Below, in pieces: positions 48,482-57,067 of a DNA stretch of 64,000 nucleotides. The first letter of the stretch is position 1. Every line of letters starts with the position of its first letter. Both the position numbers and the translations under genes were made by a program. Origin of the DNA: Myxococcales bacterium. Lineage in GTDB: Bacteria > Myxococcota_A > Bradymonadia > UBA7976 > UBA1532. The DNA lies in assembly GCA_020633465.1 (NCBI GenBank), contig JACKDN010000005.1, positions 1 through 64,000 on the forward strand, in the 5' to 3' direction. The notes under the pieces are model-generated. The model did no database searches. It worked only from the letters and a program-made list of their open reading frames with translations, and was not told where the DNA came from.

Positions 48482-50062
48482 ATGCGTGGGTCGATGGGGC
48501 TGACCGGTCGAGCGGTGCTGGCCATGCTGGCGGTCTCGTGGGTGGGCTGCGTGAGCGAGCCGGACACCGACCTGACCCATCCCTGCGATCCCACGGGGCG
48601 CGAAGTCGATCCGCGCACGGGGTTCCCAGACGGGTGCCCGTGGGGGTCGGACGCAGCGCCGGGTCGGGTCGGGCCGGGGTTCGACGCGGCGGGACCGCCG
48701 GAGGCCGCGGCGCCGCGGCTCGACGGTGGACGGTCGCCGGACGCGGCGCCACCGCCCGACGCGGGAGCGCGACTGGATGGTGGGCGGACGCCCGACGCGG
48801 CGCCACCGCCCGACGCGGGAGCAGGGCTGGACGGTGGGCGGACGCCGGACGCTGCGCCATCGGCTGACGCGCGAGCAGAACTGGACGATGGCCGGACGCC
48901 GGACGCCGTATCGCCGCCCGACGCGGGAGCACGGCTGGACCGTGGGCGGACGCCGGACGCCGCGCCAACGCTCGATGCCGCAGGACGGCCCGACGTTAGG
49001 CCGACGCAGGACGTGGCGCCGCCGCTCGACCAGGGGCAGACGCCGGACGCGGCGCTGCCGGCGCCGGCGCTGACCAAGCCCAGGATGCTGGTCGTGTTCG
49101 ACACGTCGGGCTCGATGACCTGGACACCCAGGCGCGCGCGGCAGTGCGTTTGGAACTGTGGTATGCCTCAGCAGGGCGCATGCTACGCGGACAACGATGC
49201 CAGCGGCTGCCCGCCCGGCGTACCTTGCTTGGAGGACAGTTTCTGCGCGCCGTGGACCTACGGCGACGGATCCGCAGACTACCCAGGCGTCGACCACGAC
49301 GGCAACGGCCTCGCCGACGACAGCCGCATGTTCATCGCCAAGGAGGCCTTGCGCAGCACGCTCCTGGGCGTAACGGAACTCGAGTTCGGTCTGATGCGGT
49401 ACGCCCAGGAGGAGGGCGACCTGATCCGATCGACGGGCATCTGCAGCGGTTGTGAGCAGCTCTTTCGCTCGCAATACGACGCCTATCCGTTCGCCATCGA
49501 CGAGGGCGCCATCAACTACGACGGCCAGCTCATCTCGTGTCAGCGCGGCGGCGAGCTGCTCGTTCCCATCGCAGATGACGCCCGCGGCGCCATCGTCTCG
49601 TGGATGGACCATGTCGAGACCTTTCCCTACGACGTCAGTGGAAACAGGGAGTTGCGCGGGGACGGCAATACGCCCATCGCTGGCTCGCTGCGCTCGGCGC
49701 TCACGCTCTTCCGGGACCAGGTCATCCCCGGTGACGAGCGCCAGAACTGTCGCCCGTACTTCGTGCTGCTGCTCACGGACGGCGAGGAGACTTGCGAGAC
49801 CGCGGCCGACGGTGGACCCGATCAGGCCGTCCTCGAGGCGGCCGCGAGGGACCTTCTGGAGCTGCGTGTCGAGGGACGGGCGACGCCCGTGCGCACCTTT
49901 GTGATCGGCTTCGGCGAGGACACCGAGGGCAGCGCCACCCTTGACGCGATCGCGGCCGCCGGTGGTACGGACCAGGCCCACTTCGGCAGCGATGAGATGG
50001 CGCTACAACGGGCTCTTTCGGAGATCATCCAGCAGGTGATCACTCAGGAGAGCTGCAACTGA
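48482..50062 (+). CDS. CVSEP-module lipoprotein with von Willebrand A domain
   Basis: The product is 526 aa from ATG 48482. The signal ends in VSWVGC, followed by the shared module (CVSEPDTDLTHPCDPTGRE, then VDPRTGFPDGC). A linker of 18-residue repeats follows (LDGGRTPDAAPPPDAGAR type, about residues 70-195; DNA repeats 48720-49040). The vWA domain begins at about 205 (MLVVFDTSGSMTW, MIDAS DxSGS) and contains a Cys-rich insertion (CVWNCGMPQQGACY; CPPGVPCLEDSFC) and a second Asp-rich loop (YPGVDHDGNGLADD). It ends with FVLLLTDGEETCE and a helix to CN. It is predicted to be a surface-exposed binding protein. Confidence 0.85.
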   Translation: MRGSMGLTGRAVLAMLAVSWVGCVSEPDTDLTHPCDPTGREVDPRTGFPDGCPWGSDAAPGRVGPGFDAAGPPEAAAPRLDGGRSPDAAPPPDAGARLDGGRTPDAAPPPDAGAGLDGGRTPDAAPSADARAELDDGRTPDAVSPPDAGARLDRGRTPDAAPTLDAAGRPDVRPTQDVAPPLDQGQTPDAALPAPALTKPRMLVVFDTSGSMTWTPRRARQCVWNCGMPQQGACYADNDASGCPPGVPCLEDSFCAPWTYGDGSADYPGVDHDGNGLADDSRMFIAKEALRSTLLGVTELEFGLMRYAQEEGDLIRSTGICSGCEQLFRSQYDAYPFAIDEGAINYDGQLISCQRGGELLVPIADDARGAIVSWMDHVETFPYDVSGNRELRGDGNTPIAGSLRSALTLFRDQVIPGDERQNCRPYFVLLLTDGEETCETAADGGPDQAVLEAAARDLLELRVEGRATPVRTFVIGFGEDTEGSATLDAIAAAGGTDQAHFGSDEMALQRALSEIIQQVITQESCN

Positions 50063-50254
50063 CACGGACATGCGCAGTGTCCCGGGCCTAAGACGGCCGA
50101 GCGACCGTTGCTGCTCTCCTTCGCAGTCTCGGAACAAACCGCCGAGCGGCATCCGCGGCCGTTTAGCAACTGCACCGACGTCGTCGGGTTGAGACCACGG
50201 CCCTTGCGAGCCGTCCGGAGTGATCGTGCCGCGCGCTGGGGGAGTCGGCGGGCC

Positions 50255-51682
50255 TCACTTCTTCCGGTCGAGGTACGCCTTCGCCTTGTACTTCTTCGTG
50301 TACGCCTTGCGGCCGGCCTCGCTGCCGCGGGCGCTGGCGACCTCGGACTGGGCCTCCTCGAGCTCCTTGATCTTCCGCTCCAGCTTGGGGCTGGGGCGCT
50401 TCGTGCTGCGGTCCTTCAGGTCGTCGATGGCGATCTGCAGTGCGCCGGTGGCCCCCTCGAAGTCGCCGGTGTCGGCGGCGCGGGCGGCCATCTCGACCTT
50501 CTCGGCGGCCTCGAGCTCGGCGACGCGCACGGTGACCTCGGCCTGCTCGCTGGCCTGCATGGCGGCGGCGTCGGCGGTCAGCTCGACCTTGACCGGCAGG
50601 TCGACGCGGCGGGCCACGCCGTCGGCGGGCACGTCCTTGAAGTGCACGGCCAGCATGCCCAGGTCGGCCACCTTGCCCTCGTAGGCCGGCAGCGTGAGGC
50701 GCACCAGCACCTCGCGGCTCTGGCCCGCGCCCAGGGCGCCGATGCGGGCGCGGGTGATCGCGTCGTCGGTGGTGCTGCTGTAGCCGAACACCTTGGCCAC
50801 CCCGACGCCCAGGCCGCCCTTGAACTCGAACTCGACGCCGCGCGCGACCGTGGCCACCAGGCCCTTCATCTCGTCGTCCAGCACGCCGGCGATGGCCTCG
50901 GCGTCCTTCACGAAGTGGTAGCGGCCGCCGCCCATGTCGGCCAGGCGGGTCATCAGATCCTCGTTGTAGTCGAGGCCGACGCCGACGGTGCTGACGCTGA
51001 CGCCCTTCGCGAAGCTCTGCGCGGCCCGCGCGCCGAGCGCCTCGGGGCGCTTCTCGCCCACGTTGGCCAGACCGTCCGACATCAGCATCACGTGGGCGAG
51101 GCGCGTCTCGTCGCCCAAGCCCTGCTCGGTGGCGTCGAGGGCGGCGAACATGGCCGGCCCGAGGGCGGTCATGCCGTTGGCCGACAAGGCCAACAGCGCG
51201 TCGCGCGCGGCCTGCTTGCCCGTGGCGTCCATCGGCAGCCGCGTCACGTGCGTCTGCACGCGGTCGCTGTACGAGATGAGCGTCACGCGATCCTGGGCGT
51301 CCAGCTTGTCCAGCAGCTGCAGCGCGGCGGTCTTGGCCGAACGGATCTTGTCGCCGCTCATGCTGCCCGAGCGGTCGATGACCAGCGCCAGGTCGATGGG
51401 CGGCCGCCCGGCCGGCACGTCCCCGGTGCCGGTGAGGCGCACCATGACATCCAGCGTGCGGGTGTCGTTCGTGATGCGGTCGAAGCGCGGCACGACCTGC
51501 ACGGTCAAGCTGCCGACGGCCGCCGGCTTCGGCGCCTGCGCCAACGCGGCGCCCGCGTCGGGCGCCGCCGCCAGCGCCGCGGTCGACGGCGTCGGAGTCT
51601 CACTGGAGGGTGGCTTCGGGTCCTTCGCCGGCTGGCAGGCGACGAGGGTGGCGAGGGCGAGGAGCGCGGTGATCGTCTTCAT
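50255..51682 (-). CDS. von Willebrand A domain lipoprotein (YfbK-like)
   Basis: The product is 475 aa from ATG 51682 with gggga upstream. The lipobox is LVAC. A Pro/Ala linker precedes the vWA domain (about residues 95-275): PPIDLALVIDRSGSMSGDK (MIDAS), then a Ser/Thr-type loop TALGPAMFAALDATEQG and MLMSDGLANVG. The C-terminal part (about 280-475) has a beta region followed by a charged helical tail. That overall plan resembles YfbK-type proteins. Its 5' third is duplicated as a remnant at 48150-48412. Confidence 0.88.
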   Translation of the reverse strand: MKTITALLALATLVACQPAKDPKPPSSETPTPSTAALAAAPDAGAALAQAPKPAAVGSLTVQVVPRFDRITNDTRTLDVMVRLTGTGDVPAGRPPIDLALVIDRSGSMSGDKIRSAKTAALQLLDKLDAQDRVTLISYSDRVQTHVTRLPMDATGKQAARDALLALSANGMTALGPAMFAALDATEQGLGDETRLAHVMLMSDGLANVGEKRPEALGARAAQSFAKGVSVSTVGVGLDYNEDLMTRLADMGGGRYHFVKDAEAIAGVLDDEMKGLVATVARGVEFEFKGGLGVGVAKVFGYSSTTDDAITRARIGALGAGQSREVLVRLTLPAYEGKVADLGMLAVHFKDVPADGVARRVDLPVKVELTADAAAMQASEQAEVTVRVAELEAAEKVEMAARAADTGDFEGATGALQIAIDDLKDRSTKRPSPKLERKIKELEEAQSEVASARGSEAGRKAYTKKYKAKAYLDRKK

Positions 51683-51867
51683 GGGGTCCCCCAAGGCTGT
51701 TGATGGGGGTGTGCACGGGCGGTGGGAGGGACGGATCTAAAAACGTCGCGATCACCCCGACGCCCGAGTCGTGGTCGTCGTGGTCGACCGGACTGCTCCG
51801 CGTCCCCACCTCCTTGGCGAACGCCCGGGCGATCTGCCAACGTGTGGTCGTGCTCGAGGAGGCTGCG

Positions 51868-52050
51868 ATGACCGACCTGCTGTCCCGCATCACCGTCGAT
51901 CCGAACCAGCGCAGCGGCAGCGCTTGCGTCACGCCTCAACGTGAAAAGGGGGCCAACTCCGCCTCGAGTACCCATGAGGCAGCGGCCGCCAGGCGTCGGG
52001 AGGCCGACGTGTGGAGATTCACCCGTCCAGCGACGAGAGGACCAGAGTGA
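51868..52050 (+). pseudogene. probable remnant of a DUF433 (VapB-like antitoxin) gene
   Basis: ATG 51868 has a good site (gaggagg). It encodes MTDLLSRITVDPNQRSGSAC, which matches the start of DUF433 proteins (LL.RItidP...GkPcirG). The sequence then loses the family pattern after the Gly-Lys-Pro position and becomes low complexity. No DUF5615 toxin partner is found next to it. It is a truncated or frameshifted relic. Confidence 0.4.
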
Positions 52051-52514
52051 CGGCCCGAAGCTTCTACGAGGAGGTGTCGTTGGAGTTGCGCTTGGGCAGG
52101 ATCGTTCGTCCGGGTGAGGTGAACAGATGTCTACGATCGCTGGGATTTCGACTGCACTATGATGTGTACTCGAAACCTCGCCCAGACCACGACGCACACC
52201 CACCCTGGCAGTCGGATACACTCGTCGAGGTTGAGCTGCTAAGAGACTCCACTGAGGTCGATGCCCAGGAAGGCTGTGACACCGTGTGCATGGTGTACCC
52301 ACTGGCGACGCTACCCTCTTCCATGATCGCGCCCTTCTTGGATGCCGTGCAGGACGTTTCCCGTTGCTTGGGTGGGCGGGTCTGTCTCCAAGGTGTTGCT
52401 GTTGAACGAGAGGGCCAACTCCGGCACCTGACGGAGTGTGTTTCGCACCTGATGGAAGAGTGGGGTGAAGAGCCGGGTAGCGAGAGCCTGGTGCTCATGA
52501 TTGAGAACGACTGA
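52047..52514 (+). CDS. hypothetical protein of lower GC content
   Basis: The product is 155 aa from GTG 52047 (site gagagga); GTG 52011 is an alternative. There is no signal peptide or membrane segment. It alternates beta-rich stretches (SDTLVEVELL; TVCMVYPLATL) and an amphipathic helix (MIAPFLDAVQDVSRCLGG), and ends with acidic residues (LTECVSHLMEEWGEEPGSESL). This size, acidity and lower GC resemble immunity or antitoxin-like cargo genes, but no family is recognised. Codon use is less GC-biased than in its neighbours, suggesting later acquisition. Confidence 0.6.
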   Translation: MTARSFYEEVSLELRLGRIVRPGEVNRCLRSLGFRLHYDVYSKPRPDHDAHPPWQSDTLVEVELLRDSTEVDAQEGCDTVCMVYPLATLPSSMIAPFLDAVQDVSRCLGGRVCLQGVAVEREGQLRHLTECVSHLMEEWGEEPGSESLVLMIEND

Positions 52515-52626
52515 TGAGGATGTTCCGAATGTGCGGCAGGCCCGAGGCGCGAGGACGCACCACGAGTCGTTGAGTCCTCCGAGAGTACTCGGCCTTCGCC
52601 AGGGCCCGCCTCGGAAGCGGCCCGCC

Positions 52627-53565
52627 CTACGCGTTGCGGTGCACGGGGAGAAACGGGGAGGCGCCGAGCTCCTCCCAATCCAGCTCGACGCCCAGCTCGG
52701 TCTCGCGCCAGACCTCGACCTCGAAGTCCCAGAAGCGCGCGGTGCCGCCGGCCCTCCCCTTCTGGTCCGGCTGGTCCCACCGAATCTCCGCGCGCCCGGT
52801 GAGCTGCAGGACGCGGCTGCGCTCGAAGTCGGCGAACACCAGGCCGCAGCGGGGATGGCTGGCGATGTTGCCCAGCGTGTTGAACATGTTGTTGCCGGCG
52901 TAGTCGGGGACGCGCAGCCAACGCGAGCCGATCACTTGGACGAAGCCGGGCGGGCCGCCTCGGTGGGAGGCGTCGAGGCCTTGCTCGGGGTGGGCGCTGG
53001 CCACGAAGAAGGTGTCGGCGCCGGCGATCCAGGCCTGCTGCGCGGCGGTCAGCTCGGTGCCCTGGTCGACGGTGGGTGTCGTCGGCGCGGCGCCGGTCTC
53101 GCGGATTCGGAGGCCTCGGGCCTGGATGTACTTGGGGCAGTTCGCGTAGGCCTGCTCGACGCTCACTCGCCAGTCGCCATCGGCGCGCGGGCGCATCTTG
53201 CCGTTGATGCGGAGGCGGCGGCGGGTGGCCAGCTCGATCAGCAGCAGGCCGACCTCGGCGTCCGTCCGCAGGTTGCTCCAGAGCGGATCGCCGGCGGCCG
53301 TGTAGCAGGCCGCGTGGTGCAGCGCGAGTTGGCGATCGCTCTCGGCGACCAGGAAGCCGGGCTGCCCGTAGGCCAGGGACGCCCAGATGTTGCCGTTGGG
53401 GTCGCGGCTCCCGAGCACGACCATGGACTGGCGGGCGATGAAGGACAGGGCGGCCGCGGGGATGCGGTCGGCCAGGATCCTGGCGACCCGCTGCGCGGCG
53501 CGCGCGACCCCGGCTCGCGCCTGAACCGCGAGCTCACCTTCGTGGTAGGGACGGTCGGTCGGCAT
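52627..53565 (-). CDS. pyridoxamine 5'-phosphate oxidase-related FMN-binding protein
   Basis: The product is 312 aa from ATG 53565 with ggagg upstream. It has two copies of the split-barrel pattern: the first (about residues 40-125) contains FIARQSMVVLGSRDPNGNIWAS, and the second (about 180-275) contains FFVASAHPE, DASHRGGPPGFVQV and GNNMFNTLGNI followed by GLVFADFE. The double-length form is typical of the PNPOx-like family acting with FMN or F420. The reaction is unknown. It lies 60 bp downstream of the DsrE-like gene in the same direction. Confidence 0.83.
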   Translation of the reverse strand: MPTDRPYHEGELAVQARAGVARAAQRVARILADRIPAAALSFIARQSMVVLGSRDPNGNIWASLAYGQPGFLVAESDRQLALHHAACYTAAGDPLWSNLRTDAEVGLLLIELATRRRLRINGKMRPRADGDWRVSVEQAYANCPKYIQARGLRIRETGAAPTTPTVDQGTELTAAQQAWIAGADTFFVASAHPEQGLDASHRGGPPGFVQVIGSRWLRVPDYAGNNMFNTLGNIASHPRCGLVFADFERSRVLQLTGRAEIRWDQPDQKGRAGGTARFWDFEVEVWRETELGVELDWEELGASPFLPVHRNA

Positions 53566-53625
53566 GGGAACGCCTCCGCTCGACCCGAGGCCGGGGCCAA
53601 CGCCCCGACCTCGGCGAGCTCGTGG

Positions 53626-53997
53626 TCAGTAGGTCAGCACGCTGAAGCCCTCGCTCAGCAGGTGGGCGACGCTGGGCAGGCCGCCGACGCCCGGGATCGG
53701 GTTGTCGTCGACGAAGGCGAACGGCGACGCCTCGACCTCGTCGGTGGCTCCGAACACGGCGGCGCAGGCCCGCGAGACGCCCTCGACCTGGCACTTCACC
53801 AACTCGAACAGGCCGTGCACCGGGTGGTCCGGATCGGCGAGCGCGGCGATCCAGCGCGTGCCGGTGCCGAGGAAGAGGATGCGCACCTCACTGCCTCGCT
53901 GGTCGAGATCGTGGGCGACCGCCAGGGCGTTGAAGACTCGGCCCAGGGCCTCTTCGCCGGCCTTGGGATCGGAGTGGACGAGAATGGCGACCTTCAT
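53626..53997 (-). CDS. DsrE-family-like protein
   Basis: The product is 123 aa from ATG 53997. It opens with a beta strand and a small loop (MKVAILVHSDPKAGEEALGRVFNAL) and has the Rossmann-like order of DsrE/DsrF-type proteins. Cys residues at about 79 and 85 (VKCQVEGVSRAC) sit where sulfur-carrying Cys occur in some members. FAFVDDNPIPGVGGLPSV closes the fold. It is divergent from the LysR gene with 126 bp between starts, so it and the following PNPOx-like gene are the likely LysR targets. Confidence 0.7.
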   Translation of the reverse strand: MKVAILVHSDPKAGEEALGRVFNALAVAHDLDQRGSEVRILFLGTGTRWIAALADPDHPVHGLFELVKCQVEGVSRACAAVFGATDEVEASPFAFVDDNPIPGVGGLPSVAHLLSEGFSVLTY

Positions 53998-54123
53998 GGT
54001 GTCTGCTCCCGGGTGGGTGGATGTCACGGCCAGATGCCGAGGTGAACCTTCCCGGATTCGACCGCCTGAATAAATGGCCACCCACGCACTTGACTCATGC
54101 ATCATTCGGAATAATTTGACGGC
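53998..54123. promoter_or_regulatory. divergent promoter region of the LysR regulator
   Basis: This 126-bp gap separates a LysR gene from the divergent DsrE-like gene, the classic arrangement for LysR control. It is markedly AT-richer than its surroundings. It contains short dyads such as attc-g-gaat at 54105-54113 and atgcat at 54098-54103, which are candidate LysR sites. No full T-N11-A box can be assigned with confidence. Confidence 0.45.
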
Positions 54124-55020
54124 ATGGACAAGCTCGCCTCCATGCAGGTCTTCGTCGAGATCGTCGAACGGGGCAGCCTGACGGCGGCGGCGGCGGCGGT
54201 CGGCAAGTCGCCGCCGTCGATCGTGCGCATCCTCGCGTCGCTGGAGGAGGCGCTGCAGGTGCGCCTGCTGAACCGCACCACGCGCCGCATCGCGCTGACC
54301 GAGGAGGGCCGGCTGTACCTCGAGCAGTGCAAGCGGATCCTAGCCGACGTGGAGGAGGCCGAGCGCGCGCTGACGCAGCGACAGGCCGAGCCGAGCGGCA
54401 CGGTGACGGTGACCGCGCCGGTGCGCTTCGGCGAGATGCACGTGGCCCCGGCCGTGGCGAGCTTCCTCCTGCGCTATCCGAAGACCCGCGCCCGGCTGGT
54501 GCTGCTCGATCGCGTGGTGGACTTGCTGGAGGAGGGCGTGGACGTCGCGGTGCGCATCGCGCCCCTCGGGGATTCTTCGTTCATCGCTCGGCGGGTGGGA
54601 TCGATCCGGCAGGTGGTCTGCGCGAGCCCGGCGCTGCTGGAACAGGTCGGCGAGCCGGTCCACCCGCGGGATCTGAGCGAGCTGCCCTGCCTGAACTTCA
54701 CCGGACTGACCGGCCTCGCCCCCTGGGAGTTCGCGACGGCGGACGGGCCGCTGGCGGTGTCCATCGACAGCCGCTTCACCAGCAATCAGGTGGGGGCGTC
54801 ATTGCAGGCGTGCGCGGCGGGGGTGGGGTTCGGGCGTTTCCTCGGCTACCAGGTGGCGCCGCTGGTGCGGGCGGGGCGGTTGGTGGAGGTTCTGCGGGAC
54901 TTCGAGCCGGATCCGACGCCGGTGAGCTTGGTGTTTCCCCACACGCGGCTGGTGTCGTCGCGGGTGCGCGCGATGGTCGACTGGCTGGCGGAGGAGCTGG
55001 GGCGACCAGGTGGGGGGTGA
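54124..55020 (+). CDS. LysR-family transcriptional regulator
   Basis: The product is 298 aa from ATG 54124, the usual LysR length. The N-terminal winged helix-turn-helix is clear (residues 1-60: MDKLASMQVFVEIVERGSLT, then VRILASLEEALQVRLLNRTT). A linker helix follows (to about 85), then a two-lobe effector domain with PVRFGEMHVAPAVASFLLRY and GVDVAVRIAPLGDSSFIARR. That pattern is the common one of regulators that control divergent oxidoreductase genes. The effector is unknown. Confidence 0.92.
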   Translation: MDKLASMQVFVEIVERGSLTAAAAAVGKSPPSIVRILASLEEALQVRLLNRTTRRIALTEEGRLYLEQCKRILADVEEAERALTQRQAEPSGTVTVTAPVRFGEMHVAPAVASFLLRYPKTRARLVLLDRVVDLLEEGVDVAVRIAPLGDSSFIARRVGSIRQVVCASPALLEQVGEPVHPRDLSELPCLNFTGLTGLAPWEFATADGPLAVSIDSRFTSNQVGASLQACAAGVGFGRFLGYQVAPLVRAGRLVEVLRDFEPDPTPVSLVFPHTRLVSSRVRAMVDWLAEELGRPGGG

Positions 55021-55338
55021 GTTGGGGGGTTCGGCTGGGCGCGTGCCGTGGGCGTTGGTGGGTTTGGGTCGGGCGTGACTCGGATCAGTGGAGGGCGAGG
55101 GAGACCAGGGCGGGGCGAGAGGGCGAGGGGGGCGAGGTCAAGGTCAAGGTCAAGGTCAACGTCAAGGTCAAGGTCAAGGTCAAGGTCAAAGGCGAGGGCG
55201 AGGGCGAGGGCGAGGGCAAGGGCAAGGCTATCGCTGGGGTGGGTGGGGCTTTCGGGCACGGGCACGGGCACGGGCACGGGCACGTTTCTCTTGTTGAGGG
55301 GTGGGGTTGGGCACGCGCTGGGGCTTCGGTGGGGGGGA
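55021..55338. repeat. hexanucleotide tandem-repeat arrays (AGGTCA, GAGGGC, GGGCAC)
   Basis: Nine units of aggtca (one acgtca variant) span 55135-55188. Four gagggc units plus variants follow at 55194-55223. Five perfect gggcac units lie at 55254-55283. Open frames cross the arrays on both strands (giving VK/GE-type or DL/LA/PV dipeptide runs) but have no start-site or domain support. Matching gggcac and aaggtc motifs reappear in reverse order at 58188-58345, on the other side of the small-gene block. Confidence 0.7.
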
Positions 55339-55746
55339 TCAGGTGGTGGAGAGCAGGCGCGCTTTCTGCGCCTGAAACTCCTCGTCGGTCAGCACGCCCT
55401 TCTCGCGCAGGGTGTGCAGCTTCTCGAGCTGGGTGGCGATGTCGCCGCCGTTGGCGCCGACGGCCACGTTGACCTGCAAGGGGGCGGGCAGGGCGACGGC
55501 CGGGCGCTCGCCGTGGGGCTGCAGGATGAGGGTGGCGTCGTTGTAGCGGCGGTCGAACTCGGCTTGGGGCAGGTTCAGCAGGCGCAGGCCGTCGGCGACG
55601 CCCAGCACCAGGGGCACCAGGGTCCAGCAGAACAGCAGGTACAGCAGGCCGCGGCCGTGCTCTTCCAGGTAGAAGCGGTGGATGCCCACGGCGCCGAGCA
55701 GGATGGCCAGCCAGGCCGCCGTCTTCTTGTTCTTGCGGTCGCTCAC
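55339..55746 (-). CDS. TM2-domain protein with C-terminal SHOCT-like motif
   Basis: The product is 135 aa from GTG 55746, overlapping the upstream gene's stop as GTGA. Residues 8-55 are a TM2 domain: two transmembrane segments joined by the loop GAVGIHRFYLEEHGRG. The last 35 residues (IATQLEKLHTLREKGVLTDE, then EFQAQKARLL) are a SHOCT motif, a short oligomerisation helix found at the end of many membrane proteins. The function is unknown. It is the last gene of a minus-strand pair. Confidence 0.87.
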   Translation of the reverse strand: MSDRKNKKTAAWLAILLGAVGIHRFYLEEHGRGLLYLLFCWTLVPLVLGVADGLRLLNLPQAEFDRRYNDATLILQPHGERPAVALPAPLQVNVAVGANGGDIATQLEKLHTLREKGVLTDEEFQAQKARLLSTT

Positions 55747-56336
55747 CGTCGCACCCGCTCCAGTCGATCACGCAGCGAGACGTGGCTGTCGTCGTCGGGC
55801 CCCGGCGCGTCGTCGGCCAGCCGATAGCGGAAGGTGCCGTCCGTCTCGTCGAGGTCCTCGGTCAGCGCGCCCCGCGCGTCCAGCACGCCCAACGCCAGCA
55901 CCACGCGCTCGTGTTCCAGCGCGGTCAGCCGCCCGATGGCCGCCACCGACAGCGCCTGGTCGGCCTCGGCGAGCAGCGTCTCGACCCGCTCGACTTCGCC
56001 CTGGCTGGCCTGGGGGCCGCGCGCTTCGGCCTGCGCCCGGGCGATGGCGCGCATGCGGCCGCGCAGCCACAGCTTGAAGCCGGCCAGCGCGGCGCCGGTC
56101 AGGCCCAGGCCGGCCAGCGGCAGCGCGAGCAGCGCCAGCGGTCCGCTCAGCCCGAACCAGGTGTAGAACGCGCCGCCCAGCAGCGCCGCGCCGCTCAGCG
56201 CGAGCGGCAGCGGGCCCGGCAGGCGCAGCAGCAGCGCGGCCAGATCGCCGTCGGGGGCGATGGGCAGGGCGTCGTCGGGCAGGGCGGGCGGCGGCGGCAC
56301 GGGTACGAATCTCGGCAGGCGCGGCCCGCGTGTCAA
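55743..56336 (-). CDS. hypothetical membrane protein
   Basis: The product is 197 aa if started at TTG 56336, but only 20 bp then separate it from the divergent gene at 56357. TTGACA at that point could instead be a -35 box, and an internal GTG is possible. A Pro-rich N-terminus is followed by two hydrophobic segments (about residues 42-62 and 66-90, PLALSGAALLGGAFYTW). A coiled-coil-like charged helix (RAIARAQAEARGPQASQGEV) and an acidic C-terminal domain follow. No family is recognised. It is coupled to the TM2/SHOCT gene by a GTGA overlap. Confidence 0.6.
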   Translation of the reverse strand: MTRGPRLPRFVPVPPPPALPDDALPIAPDGDLAALLLRLPGPLPLALSGAALLGGAFYTWFGLSGPLALLALPLAGLGLTGAALAGFKLWLRGRMRAIARAQAEARGPQASQGEVERVETLLAEADQALSVAAIGRLTALEHERVVLALGVLDARGALTEDLDETDGTFRYRLADDAPGPDDDSHVSLRDRLERVRR

Positions 56337-56356
56337 ACGTGTAGACTTCCTGGCCG

Positions 56357-57067
56357 ATGTCCACCCCTCCCAAAGCGTGGCGTGACGCCCTGCGCGCGGC
56401 GGTGCCGCCGGCGGCGCGCGCGTTCTTCGGAGCGCTGCTCGCGGTGGCCGCGGGGGGCCTGATCGGGGCGGGCGCGGCCTCGGCTTGGGCCCTGCGCGCG
56501 GGCCTGACGCCGGGGCTGGCCGCGGGCGCGCTGAGCCTGCTGGCCTGGGCCGCCATCGCCAGCCCGGTGGCGGTGAAGCGCGCCGTCGCCGCGGGGCTCG
56601 GCGCGGCGGCCGAGGTCGTGAAGCCGGGCCGCGGCATCCTGACCGAGCTGTTCGCGCGCATCCTGGGCGTGCACGACGACGCGCTGATGGGGCAGCGCGG
56701 CGGGGCCGTCACGCGCGCCGCCGAGAACCTGCCCCTGCGCGAGGCCGAGGCCCGGCTGCGCGCGGCCGTCGAGGCGATGGCGCAGGCGCCGCTCGAGGGC
56801 GCCGGGGCCCGCGCGGGCCTGCGCCGCCGCATCCGGGACGCCGCGCTGGCCCGCGTCGAGCGCCTGACCCTCGCCCAGCTCCGCGCCGCCGACGCGCCCG
56901 CCTCGGGCGTCGACCTGGGCGCCGCCCGCGACGCGCTGATCGAGCGCGTGGACGCCGCGCTGATCGAAGGCGCCGCCGACGCCGCGCGACGCTTCACCTT
57001 GCTGGCGTGCGGCGGCGCTGCGACGGTGACCCTGGCCCTCGCCCTGCTCTTCGGAGGAATGCCTTGA
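56357..57067 (+). CDS. hypothetical membrane protein
   Basis: The product is 236 aa from ATG 56357. Hydrophobic segments lie at about residues 18-40, 45-70 and 216-233. Between them is a long Ala/Arg-rich helical region (AEARLRAAVEAMAQAPLEG; ARVERLTLAQLRAADAP). It resembles in layout the divergent hypothetical protein at 55743, but I see no sequence identity that would make them paralogues. Its stop overlaps the TTG start of the START-like gene (TTGA), so the two are co-translated. Confidence 0.65.
   Translation: MSTPPKAWRDALRAAVPPAARAFFGALLAVAAGGLIGAGAASAWALRAGLTPGLAAGALSLLAWAAIASPVAVKRAVAAGLGAAAEVVKPGRGILTELFARILGVHDDALMGQRGGAVTRAAENLPLREAEARLRAAVEAMAQAPLEGAGARAGLRRRIRDAALARVERLTLAQLRAADAPASGVDLGAARDALIERVDAALIEGAADAARRFTLLACGGAATVTLALALLFGGMP

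Noticed and set aside
43275..51682. Kinase plus vWA genes as a vWA-MoxR-PP2C conflict system
   Set aside because: No MoxR-type ATPase or PP2C gene is in this part, and the vWA proteins are exported lipoproteins rather than cytoplasmic partners.
51600..51932. Minus-strand frame opposite the DUF433 remnant as a toxin partner
   Set aside because: The translation has no PIN or DUF5615 pattern and overlaps the vWA gene start region without a ribosome-binding site.
55135..55283. Tandem arrays read as a CRISPR
   Set aside because: Units are six bases with no spacers.
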